Positions 34,601 through 45,462 of a stretch of DNA of 64,000 nucleotides are shown here, piece after piece (the first letter of the stretch is position 1; each line of letters begins with the position of its first letter). The stretch comes from Bugula neritina (lineage: Eukaryota > Bryozoa > Gymnolaemata > Cheilostomatida > Bugulidae), in contig OZ037769.1 in assembly GCA_964035545.1 (NCBI GenBank), positions 15,366,633-15,430,632 of the forward strand. Reading direction: 5' to 3'. A program made the translations under genes and the position numbers. A model generated the notes under the pieces. That model was not told the DNA's origin, ran no database searches, and saw only the letters and a list, made by a program, of their open reading frames with translations.

Positions 34601-37600
34601 ACCTAATAGGTTAAAAATAGAAAGCTGTTAAGCACACAAATATATATCCACGTAATATAACCTTTAATATTCACTTTCATACCTGCAGCCAGAGGGTTTA
34701 AACAAACTCTTTTTTCTTTCACCACTTAGCCACAGCTACTAGTAGAATTCAAAATGTCCGGTAACAGGTTTGTACTTTAGATTATGTTTTATAGATTTTA
34801 GTATGCAATAAGTTTATGGGTTGCCTAATTGAATTTTATTTCGTTATAGCAAATATAATCATTTATATTAATATTACTTAAAATATTTAATAGAGTAAGA
34901 AAAAGTATTATAATACACCATTTAATTTAAAACATAGTATGGGTATTTATGTAAAAAAATTAAAAATTTTAAAAAAGTTACTAAAATTTGTAGCATTTTA
35001 ATGTAGAAATCACTATCAAAGCTGCACTTTCTATTATTCAATTACTGGCTGTTTAGACTTTCCCGTTATTTTTATGTTCCCCTCCAAGAGTTGACAACTG
35101 CTAGCTCAAACTACTTTATTAATACATAGCCATATGCATAAATGAGAGAGGATAACCCTTATTGGAATATAATCATTGTAATCATTTTAAAAACTGCGTT
35201 TTCTATGTAGCTGTGCTTAGAATATTTTCATTTCTCATTTATTGTAGAATTTAAACTGTGCTGCCAATTTAAAAGCACTATTTTGTTTGGATCACCAAAA
35301 CTAGGTGATCAAATATAGAGCTAGATAGTACAATCTAGAGCTAGGTGGTGCATTGCAAAGCTATAGGTAGTGCAATGCAAAGCTAGGTGGTACAATATAG
35401 CTATGCTTTGACTTTAGGAACAGAACCATGTAATGTAATTTTTATTAAGGTTGTAATTGGCTTTTTATGACTACTGTATAGCAGCAAACTAATAAATGTA
35501 CTCATAAAATCTAATGCAATGTTATATAACAAGTGCTTAGTTATTATATATTATATACCGAGCACATTACTGCCACGGCCTTGCCTTATAAGCTTAACAT
35601 TATTCAGAAATTATTATTATTCAACTATAACTCCTTTCATATCTTAGAATATTATGCACCCACACACTGCATAGCCTGTGGCCTCACTCACTAACTTACT
35701 GCATAGCCTGTAGTCTGCATAGCTTGTAATCTCACTTGTCAACTCATGTATTACATAACATTGTTTGAATTCAATAACCACTTTAACAACTGGTATTGTT
35801 ACCTCCTTATATACACCTTTTCACTTAGTATAAAGTCCCTGCATTTCATTGGTCAATGCCACACAATAGTTTCACCGGTAGACCAGAATTCTTTGCAAAC
35901 TTTACCGGCATCTTTGCTCAGTTGCACTCATTTGTTGACTGCTGCCTGGTGTGTAATTTGCTGACTCTGCATCTAAACCGCTGCTTCTAAATAATCACAA
36001 TGTCTTCAGGAGGGTATGTGTCCTACTATAATATCCTTCTAATACTTACCTTGTAACATGTTGTATATGTTATTAAGTAGACCTTGCGTATATCTTGTAT
36101 TATTTACTACATATAAAAATTATAAAGCAATTTGCAAACTTTTAGTTGTAAGATTTTTGGCAAAAGTTTTTACTATAACATTTTGGTACTGATGTGTTGG
36201 CTGTGCAAGAATTTAGTAAACACATTTAGCCTACTCTCTGGAATATTATGCTGCAAGTACACATGCACTTGGGTTCTTTGGTTATTTAACAGAACTGGAT
36301 AACATCTTGAATGGTCTATTAAGTGCAGCATATATGTTGTGGCTATCAAACCATCATATTATACTCAAAACATCAGGGCTTTAGGTCTTCCATCCACTTG
36401 TTCGTTATGTTCATATTAATATTTCTCTCCTAAACTATTAGGATAAAAATACTGGACTGAATATCTCATTATTTAAAATAAAATACTGTTTACTAAATTA
36501 TTTAATATATTTGAGGATAATGATGTAGGTGCAAACATTTCACCTTGTAGGCTTATGTGCAGCAAGCTCACACCATTGGCTAAAATATCCTTTATACCTG
36601 CTAGGGTGCGAGTTTATGCCTTGCTGCATCCCAGCTAATGTAGTGCAAGCAGTAGAAATAGAGAAACACAATGAAATTAACTCTGCAGTTATGTGCTCCA
36701 TAATAGTTAGGCTAGCATTTGCTAAGCTTATTCAAAGCTTGAAGGCTTGTTTATGTTCTTTTAGGAACAACAGACTTCGAATTAAATCAATTTATTGAAC
36801 CCAATCAATATTTAAAAAGCCTTAATGTTACATTTCAGTGAATACAGTACACCCAAACAATACACCAGCCTTAATGTCATTCACACTTGCAGTTTAGAAA
36901 ACTTAAATCTAAGTTATACTTTTTTTACATTAAATCTTCATGACTACATAGTTTTATCAATCACCCAGTATTTTACTCGAAACTCATTTACAGTATCAAA
37001 TTTGTCTATAGGTAAAAATGTGGAGAATAATATTTTTATTTCCACACAATGCTTATATTTTATGCTATCTAAGTAAAAATAAGTAAAAAGAAAATGTATT
37101 TTATAATGTTTTATATTTTTCTAACTAGCTATGATATATAGATATGTTAACAGAATAGTGCTCTTATATTCATTATAGCGCCTTTTAAGGGAAATGATTA
37201 AATTAATTAAATAAAATTCTGTCCAAAACTATGGAAAGCTGCACAAAATTACATTATATGTTTTTAATAACATAAAGCCTTCTGTATTATTACAATATAT
37301 AACAACTATTATTGACATAACATGTTGTTTGTTTCTCTGTAGTTTTGACCGCTACCCCGACATGGAGGGCCACACCCACTTTGTCTCCAAGAATCTCACT
37401 CCTGAGATTTACGACAAGCTGAAGGACTTGAAGACAAAGAGTGGATACACCATTGACAAGTGCATTCAGGGGGGCATTGACAACCCCAAATTCTCTGTTG
37501 GTGAGTGTTCGGGTTTTTGTTCCTATGTTTATACTTTTACCATATTATAATCTTTCAGTTCCGATATTCGTATTCCCCACTATCACATGTGTCAATTAAA

Positions 37601-40600
37601 AGTGTCACATGTGTCAATTAAAAGTGTCACATGTGTCAATTAAAAGTGTCACATGTGTTCTTTTGCCAAAGTGTCACTTTTGTCATGCTTGTCAAAATGT
37701 CACTTTTGTCATGCTTGTCAAAGTGTCACTTTTGTTATGTTTGTCAAATGTGTCATATTGATCAATGTGACACACATGTCAAGTATGTTAAGATGGCACA
37801 TGTGTCATGTTTGTTAAAGTGGCACATGTGACATGTATGTTAAGGTGACACATGTCAAGTATGTTAAGGTGACACATGGGATATATTTGTTAGAGTGGCA
37901 AATGTGACATGTCTGTTAAGGTGACATATGTGCCATTTGTGTTAAGGTGACATGTGTGACATGTATGTTAAGGTGCTACTGGTGGAGATGAAGAGACTTA
38001 CACTCTCTTTGGTGATCTGATGTACGGCATTATCGAGGGAAGACATGTTGGTTTCAAGAGAACCGACATACATAAGAGTGACATGGATTCCAGCAAGCTG
38101 ATTGGTGGAGACCTTGACCCCAACTATGTCCTCTCTAGCAGAGTGAGTTCTTATATAGAGATCATTGAAATGAAATGGCATTCTTTTTGTCTCAACTGAA
38201 TGAGAATCATGGAGTTATCTGTTCATTGTAAAACTTGCCGGCTTATAGATTAGGATGTAAAATAGTAAGATGAAAAAATTAATTTAACGTAACTGAATCG
38301 GTATTAGGTACAAGTTGATTCAACACAATAGATTTCGGTTATTGTGTAGATTTATCAGTACAAACGAGATCTTTGTTTGTAGGTTCGAACCGGAAGAAGT
38401 ATTCGAGGATATTCTCTTTCTCCATTCATCACTCGGGCCGAAAGACGAGATGTCCAGGATATCCTTCTTAAGGCTCTGAGCAATCTGGAAGGACCTTTGA
38501 AGGTGAGAAGATAACTCTAATCTACAAGCAAGTTTTACAGTTAGTTATTCTGCCATTATTTTACACATGCATAATTTTCCAGGGCAAATTTTACTCCCTG
38601 GAGACAATGACCCCAAAGGATCAGCAACAACTTATTGATGACCACTTCCTGTTTGAGAAACCAACTGATACTTTTATGACGGACACAGGTGAGTTAGGAA
38701 CTTTTAATTGTTCAAGCCACACCACTTAATGCTGGGTCAACAATTGTAAGCACGATTACAATTATCTTCAGGTATGGCACGTGACTGGCCAGACGCCAGA
38801 GGTATTTACCACAATGACGACAAGAACTTTCTGGTGTGGATCAATGAAGAGGATCATAGCAGAATCATTTCTATGCAGAAAGGAGGAAACATCAAACAGG
38901 TGAATGGGACAGTTGGAGCAATAAGAATTACTCTTTTGTAAATATTTTAAAGGTTTTTATAGTGAATTTCCATGTGCAAAAATTAGCTTTATGTTGTCTT
39001 TAGGTCTTTGAAAGATTCTGTGCTGGAATCAACCAAGTTGAGAAGCTGATGGCTGAGCAGGGAGGAAATGAGTTCATGTTCAACGAGCATATCGGATACG
39101 TCCTGACCTGTCCCTCCAACCTGGGTACTGGACTCAGAGGTGGAGTTCATGTTAAGATCCCTAAACTGTCTGAACATCCCAAGTGAGTGATTGTGGAATG
39201 ATTGACTCTTGAGTTAATTTAAGTAATATAGCGAAAGCACACCTCATTCCAGATCAACTACACAAATTCATTGTCATTCTCATCTTTTGAAAATGTTGTA
39301 AACCTCTACTGTCAGGTTTGATGAGATTTTGAAGAACTGTCGTCTGCAGAAGAGAGGAACTGGTGGTGAGACAACTACCAGCACAGATGGTACATTTGAT
39401 ATCTCCAACTGGGACAGAGTTGGTAAAACTGAAGTAGAACTTGTACAGCTTGTTATTGACGGTGTGGAACTTCTTATCAAGATGGAGAAGAGACTGGAAA
39501 AAGGTAAGAGAAGCCATATTAAAACGCTATGGTTCACTGAGTTGATCAAAGTGATTCTGAATTTTGTTAAGAATTTACTTGTTATATATTCTATATTTAT
39601 TATTACAGGGGAGAGCATTGATGACATTCTTCCAGGACCTGATGGCGCATGCCCTCGTCCAAAGGCTCCTGGAAAAGCGCTAGATATAGTATGTACAGAG
39701 TCATGTTCATTCTAATCACTATTATATCATCTGTTATATACACTTCGTTTGGAGAAAACAACTTCTACTGTTCCTTTGGTATATCTAAATTACAGGCTAC
39801 AATAGCAAACAATATCATAGATTGCTATTTTTGTTGAATCTTTACAATAAAGGTGTTTTAGTCTTATTAACGTAGTTGATCATTCTGTATTAATGGATGC
39901 TTTATACGGACAACTGTAGAAAGCAATCCATGATTACAAATGGCGAGCAACTCCAAAAGCTAGCAACTTCCCTAAGCTACACAAACACAACAACCTCTTG
40001 GCAAAAGTTCTAACAGAGGAACTTTACAATGACCTCAAAGGCAAGGAGACAAAAGGCGGAGTAACTCTAGATGACTGTATTCAGACAGGTGAGTGTAAAA
40101 CCCATCCCCTCTCCTTCTAACTTATGTATGCAACGTGTGCTTTAACTATATGATACGGTGTGTCATATTGAGTGAGAGTCAGTCAAGTTAAGTCACAATG
40201 AGTCAAACTAAGTCAAAGTAAACCATAGTCAGTCACATTAAGTCAAAGTAAGTCACAATGAGTCAAATTAAGTCAAAGTAAACCATAGTCAGTCAAAATA
40301 AGTCCTGGCAAAACACAGGGAATCAAACTGATGCAAACTGAATCATATTATTACACTTCTGTAGGACACAAAACAAATCTGGTAAACAAAATATGAATCT
40401 ATAATTTAAAAAATGTAGCCTCAAATCTAAATCTTTACTTTCAGGCGTAGACAATTTAGGAGAAGCTGGGGCAGAGCCAGTGGGAGTAACAGCCGGAGAT
40501 GAGGAGTGTTTCAGCATGCTGTCTGCACTCTTTGACCCCGTAATTGCTGCCGCTGGTGGCAAGGTAGGTTTTAGCAGCAGTTTAGCTGTTCAGAGGCATT

Positions 40601-43600
40601 TACCAGGCTTTAACATGTAAGATAATTGAACTGTGGGCATTGTAATGATTTATTATATTTGAGCTTTTTACCAGCTCTTACTTCCAACAATTCTGTCACT
40701 ATGTAACTCATACAAACTTGCTTCTATCAACTCATGGATCAATCTTGTTTCTGCTGCATTAGGCCGGCAGCCATGTCAGTAGCTTAGACGGCAGCAAACT
40801 AGGCAGCACCGACTTTGACAAAGATCTAGTGGGCGATTGTCAAATCAGCGCTGGAAGGAATATCCGAGGTTTCCGTCTCTCACCATCCATTGACCGCGCG
40901 GAGAGACGCAATGTTGAGAAGATTGTGTCTGATGCTGCTGCCACTCTGGACGGCTCTCTCAAGGTCAGCTGATCACATTGTGTCTGTCACAAATACGACT
41001 AGCAAAGTGGGCACAACTCCTCAGTGTGTAATACTTGAACCTTTTGTCATATTATAGTGGTGCATTATTTTGGACATTGGCTTGTCAGATGATCGTTTTA
41101 GCTGGAGTTTAATGTAATATAGAGTTTGTTGATATTTTAGTAGGTCACACTGAAACATCATATATGTAAATGTATAAAGACATGTATTTTTAATCAACCT
41201 GTAATACGTAATCTTAGTCAGGAAAGTCTATAAATAAAGTATTTTAAAGAGTTTAACCGAAAACCCTCTGCTTACAGGGCAAATACCAGTCTTTGAAGAA
41301 CATGGGTGATGCTGATAAGAATAGACCAATCATGTTCCAGAAAATCTCCTGCCCTCATTTGCTTTCTGCAGGTTAGTTGAGTGTTTGGAAGTAGCCTATG
41401 GGGCGTTATAAGAAAACTGCAATATGGCTTTTTAATGCCGAAGGTCTCATTTTTAAATTAGCGTAACTCTATTTTTAATAAAATTAATTCAACAACTCAT
41501 TTAAAAGAGCTTTTTTAGCTTTAACTTAGAATTATTGAGTTCTCTTATTATGAAAAATCAGCAACTGAATAAATTAGCAAGTGCAACTGTATGCTATCAA
41601 CTTTTATTACCTTCACATCATTATACACGTTTATATAATATTTTGGTTATTGCACAAAATTGTCCTTGCTTGGCTGACATTTTATTGTTATATACACAAT
41701 GTCATCCACAATGTTTTACACAATGCCCTACACAACGTCCTAAGCATGACTATAACATAATTGAACGCAAACCCCATCATTAGCTGATACAATGACTGCT
41801 CCATTGTTACTATTTCTCAAACAGAAGTACGCAGAGACTGGCCTGATGCACGAGGTGCCTTCACCAACGACAGCAGCGACTTCGCTGTCTGGGCTAATGA
41901 GGTGGACCATGCTCGAGTGGTTGCCAGGGGACAAAGTCTCTCAGCTGTAAGTTTCCGGTATAATCCTCTTATAGTTATCAGCCTCGTTCAGACTTAATCA
42001 TCAAAATGGTGGTTATGAAAATGTAATAAATTGCTACTCTCTAAATGTTCAACAAATATTTGTATCTATTTCCATATTACTTTAAATGCATGGCTAACTA
42101 ATTTTACAGTAGCTGCTGTTTATTATTTAAAAATTATTAATTTATGCTAGTTACTGTAGTTCACATTGAATATTGATAAAGTGAGATCTTGAGCTACATA
42201 ACAACCTATTACAAGTAAAGAATAATACTGTCAGATTCCATGTAGCTAATTTGCTGAATAAATTATTTGTGTCAATTATTCAGGTGCTTGCCAAGTTATC
42301 AGAAGGTTTGACCAAGTTTGATGCAGCTGTGAAGAAGGCAGGCAAAGAGTTCATGTGTAATGATCGCCTTGGTAACCTTGGGCCCCGCCTAGATTGCCTT
42401 GGTACCAGCTTGCAGGCCTCAATCTCGGTGAAAATGCCCAAAGTGTGCTCTCATGATAAAGTTAAAGAGGTAGAGTTGTATTCTCATGTCATGCATTATA
42501 GAGATCATTGCTTTTCTGCAGAGGAACTACACTTTTCTGAAACTCAGCCAAGTTTGATTTTAGGGAAGATAACTCTAGTTTTTCACAACAGACTATAATA
42601 ATATTATAACTTTTCATCACTAGCTATATTAAATAAGTAACTGTGAAATTTTTTGTTAATGAAGGTCACAATAATTTCACAGCATTTTTCCTTTGTACAA
42701 AAACACTTTCAAAACTTTAAATATAAACTGAACTAATAAAATAAAATAACATAATATTATCACATAAAGTAGCCTAATCATAAAAATGACAGATTTTGGT
42801 AAATTTTTGTGTGAAGTTACTTGTGAAAGTTAAAAGTTTGTGGTAAACTTAAATCTGAACATGGGACATGTAGTTATAGGCACTAGTTTCATTCTGTGCA
42901 CCTGTTTTTCAACTATTTAAATGTCTTCACAGATTTTGGCAGGATTACAGCTGAGAAAGGAAGTGGGCAAAGACGGAGGTGAAGTAATTTCAAATAAGTG
43001 CACTCTGGGATCTACTGAGGTGAGAGTTCCTTTTGACATGACCACTTGCAGGTCCATGTCACATGACCACCTGCCAGGTCTATGTCACATGACCACTTGC
43101 AGGTCCATGTCACATGACCACTTGCAGGTCCATGTCACATGACCACTTGCAGGTCCATGTCACATGATCATATGCAGGTCTATATCACATGACCACTTGC
43201 TGGTCCATGTCACATGACCACCTGCAGATTCATGTCACATGACCATTTGCTGGTCCGTGTCACATGACCACCTGCAAGTCCATGTCACATGACCACTTGC
43301 TGATCCATGTCACACGAGACAGCTTAGAGTATTTAAATGAATATAACTAAAAAGAAAAGATAATTCATTTTAACACATTTTACAAACAATAAGTGTTTTA
43401 AGTCACACTTGAACAACCTTCACAGCTGGCAAACTAGATCAACTAAAGACTGCACTTTATTTTAAGCACATGTGTCATTTTGATAGGCAATAAATTATAA
43501 AGTAACCATTAGAAAGTATATATGTACTGAAATGCACAGAGTTGCTGATTTAGCTATATCAGAACTTTTATAGTGTCGGTAGTCTGTAAATAATGATTGA

Positions 43601-43951
43601 TTGATTGAAAGTTTGATTTATATATAATGAAAATACAATGATTTATGTAATTGTTGGAAAATTAAGCACCATGCTTCTGTCATAAATTCTGTCAGATTAA
43701 GAGAAGCTAAATTTTTGATCTTGTCTTGTCTATTAAACGCTACTTTTATTATGCAATCAATTTTGATGTCTTGCACAATACAAGGTTAGAGTTATTGCAT
43801 GCTGACGTAGAGTCATGGTTTTCAGGTTGACCAGGTTAAGTGTCTGGTGAGTGGCGTGCAGCACTTGTGTAAAATAGAGAAGGCTCTGGCTTCAGGTAAA
43901 GGTGCTGATGACCTGATTTCTCAGGCTGTATCTGGAAAGGTCAAGGTCTAA
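31591..43951 (+). CDS. PK-C: two-domain phosphagen kinase, creatine kinase clade, with alternative first exons
   Basis: Complete paralogue of 748 aa with any of three 14-nt first exons (31591-31604, 34754-34767, 36000-36013). Common exons: 37343-37500, 37973-38142, 38383-38502, 38583-38688, 38772-38899, 39004-39182, 39316-39503, 39609-39688, 39920-40088, 40445-40563, 40763-40963, 41278-41371, 41825-41946, 42284-42469, 42933-43019, 43826-43951. D1 keeps Arg114 and Arg116 (SSRVRTGR), Glu215/Glu216 (NEED), Arg220, Cys268, Arg277, Arg305 and Glu310, and should be active. D2 starts at about 382 (YKWRATP). It has Gln504 and Ser506 for the two Arg, NEVDH for NEEDH, Arg651 for Cys268, Gln for the Arg of GLR, and KEVG for KRGT, so it should not catalyse. 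D2 is the most diverged of the three second domains. The stop follows KVKV. Confidence 0.93.
31701..31817. mobile_element. Short MITE-like element, copy 3
   Basis: About 120 bp with ends GTGGGTGCAGTGAAG and CTACTTCACCTAAAT related to the pair flanking PK-B exon 2. It lies in PK-C intron 1, after start exon 1a. Confidence 0.65.
34754..34767 (+). other. PK-C candidate first coding exon 1b (MSGN-)
   Basis: ATGTCCGGTAACAG followed by GTTTGT. Same 14-nt length and phase 2. A good 3' splice site (pyrimidine tract then CACTTAG) lies about 25 bp upstream, so this could be a second exon joined to an upstream non-coding exon rather than a true first exon. Confidence 0.6.
36000..36013 (+). other. PK-C candidate first coding exon 1c (MSSG-)
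   Basis: ATGTCTTCAGGAGG followed by a strong donor GTATGT. Same 14-nt length and phase 2; the split codon becomes Gly. TATAAA at 35829 is a possible core promoter element. This is the copy nearest the common exon 2. Confidence 0.65.
37343..39503 (+). other. PK-C domain 1, intact phosphagen kinase domain
   Basis: Exons 2-8 with [20 protein letters not shown], a short specificity loop ([16 protein letters not shown]), [17 protein letters not shown] across a phase-0 intron, the Cys268 loop and RGTGGETT. This is the best conserved first domain of the three. Confidence 0.93.
37575..37972. repeat. Minisatellite in PK-C intron 2, reaching the acceptor
   Basis: Imperfect short repeats: TGTCAATTAAAAGTGTCACA on the left, TTTGTCATGCTTGTCAAAGT in the middle, and ATGTTAAGGTGACACATGTG on the right. 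The real acceptor of exon 37973 (GTTAAG/GTG) is itself a repeat unit. Confidence 0.88.
40170..40300. repeat. Short AGTCA-rich repeat in PK-C intron
   Basis: Imperfect tandem units of about 20-45 bp containing AAGTCAAAGTAAACCATAGT and CACAATGAGTCAAA. Confidence 0.8.
43030..43318. repeat. 25-bp minisatellite in PK-C intron 16
   Basis: About eleven units of 25 bp, core GTCACATGACCACTTGCAGG, starting about 10 bp after the donor of exon 42933-43019. Most units contain a TGCAGGTC splice-site resemblance. Confidence 0.92.
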
Positions 43952-44905
43952 AAGGGTTCGTAAGAATTTCTACTTATCATCAGAATGAACTAAATAAATA
44001 CAAATTTATTTTTAACTACAAATTGCTAATAATTTGATAATAAGTTTATGAAGTATAGACAACGTTTTTCATGTATCGAAGTCATTTAGCTTAAAGCCAA
44101 TCAAGCATTGGCTTTCATCATTGAAAGACTGTGATTGGCTAAGTAGCCATGCCTTCTAAGTGACTGAAAAGGCAGTCACTTATTTGTATGCTTCAGAAAC
44201 AAAATGGTAAAATTTTGAGCTCTTCAATTATGTTAGTCTTTTCGATCAGGGTTTAAAATAAATGTTTTTGGCAAAATAAAAAGCTCACTAATGGAAAAAT
44301 GCAGTTTTTAGACGCGGATTGAAAGTAAGGTTTCCTTGGTTGCTCCTTTTAGCTTCAACTTGAATTTTTAAAATAACAAGTGATAGACTAGTTGTATATG
44401 ACATGCTTAGATCAGACATACATATAAACCAAGACAAACAGAAAAATGTGAAAGCTAAAATTTTTAATTAAAATGCAAAACTAATATCTTTTTGATTAGT
44501 CCAATTTTAACAGGATAATAATTGTATTTGGTTTATTTAACCAATTAAAATAATACACAGACTCATTATATAAGAAAATAATTTGCCGTTATTTTGTAGA
44601 AGGACCCATTTCAAGGTATGACAAGAGATAAAGTTAGCAGACGCACAAAGACTGTGCCTAAAACTGTCTGTATTGAGAGAACCATCTCACAATATGTTTG
44701 CCGTGGAAATTGTTGTCTTGTGTTGAGTGGTTGTAGATTGACTCATTGAATGTAAATTTTTACTTCCAAGTAGAAATCAATAGTAAATTATGCAGAATAT
44801 TTTGTTTTACATATCTGTTGACTGTACTATCTTTTAGCCACTATTTATATACAAATGCTTTTCTAGTGTTAAGCCTTGTTTTGTATGCAGCAGTTTAGAT
44901 CTATA

Positions 44906-44911
44906 AATAAA
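44906..44911 (+). other. Candidate distal polyadenylation signal of PK-C
   Basis: AATAAA about 950 bp after the stop codon. A nearer one at 43993-43998 is also possible. Confidence 0.35.
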
Positions 44912-44976
44912 AAGCTATTTTAACTGTCGTTGGCAATTGAAACTTTACATTACATTTGCATATTTAAATTTAAAAA

Positions 44977-44982
44977 TTTATT
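44977..44982 (-). other. Candidate polyadenylation signal of dystroglycan
   Basis: AATAAA on the minus strand about 480 bp after the dystroglycan stop codon. Confidence 0.35.
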
Positions 44983-45462
44983 TGCAAAAAAATAAAAACT
45001 AGGAGTTATCGCACCTAAAGTAATTTGTCTATGGAGACTTGCATTCTATAGAACATGTCAAAAGTTACGGTGATAGTAAGTAGTATATGCTGATACTTGC
45101 GTAAATGAGAGTAAAAAAACTATTAATAATATAATTAAAATTTTTGTACAAAAAAATAAACAAGAGCAAGTGAGTGGGCAACTCCCGTGCATGCAGAAGC
45201 TTGCAAGTAACATAAACTGGGAGAAAATAACTCCCACATCAGTAATTATAATCTGTAACGCCCTTAACCTAAGTACCAATATGAACAGTGTTCAAACTTA
45301 AACCCGAAATCTAAAGCAACCTGGTGTAAACTTCATCATGTACTCAACATTGTCAACTGAATTAGTTAGTTTCATGAAATTACAATGGCACAATTGGATG
45401 ATGAATATATATTGTTGCTGTACAGTAAGTAGGATAGAGTGAGTATTTGGTAGTTGTCTTCC

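Larger units (their letters stand above)
31818..37342 (+). other. PK-C 5' region, first introns
   Basis: AT-rich, apart from start exons 1b and 1c and short GCTAGGTGGT-type repeats near 35300-35400. Open frames here (for example near 33001-33222 on either strand) have no family resemblance. Confidence 0.65.
39920..43951 (+). other. PK-C domain 2, degenerate phosphagen kinase domain
   Basis: Homology to D1 is clear from [45 protein letters not shown] and [16 protein letters not shown]. Besides the lost Cys and Arg residues, one Glu of NEED is Val, so both the phosphate-binding and guanidino-binding sites are damaged. Confidence 0.9.
43952..45462. other. Convergent intergenic region between PK-C and dystroglycan
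   Basis: Both genes end here tail to tail. Candidate plus-strand poly(A) signals are AATAAA at 43993 and 44906. A candidate for the minus-strand gene is TTTATT at 44977-44982. No other gene is seen. Confidence 0.65.

Noticed and set aside
268-43951. Classical arginine kinase (arginine kinase clade) identity
   Set aside because: The ARDWPDARG segment, [14 protein letters not shown] and the VFxRFC segment are creatine-kinase-clade features; only the specificity loop and one Glu resemble arginine kinase.
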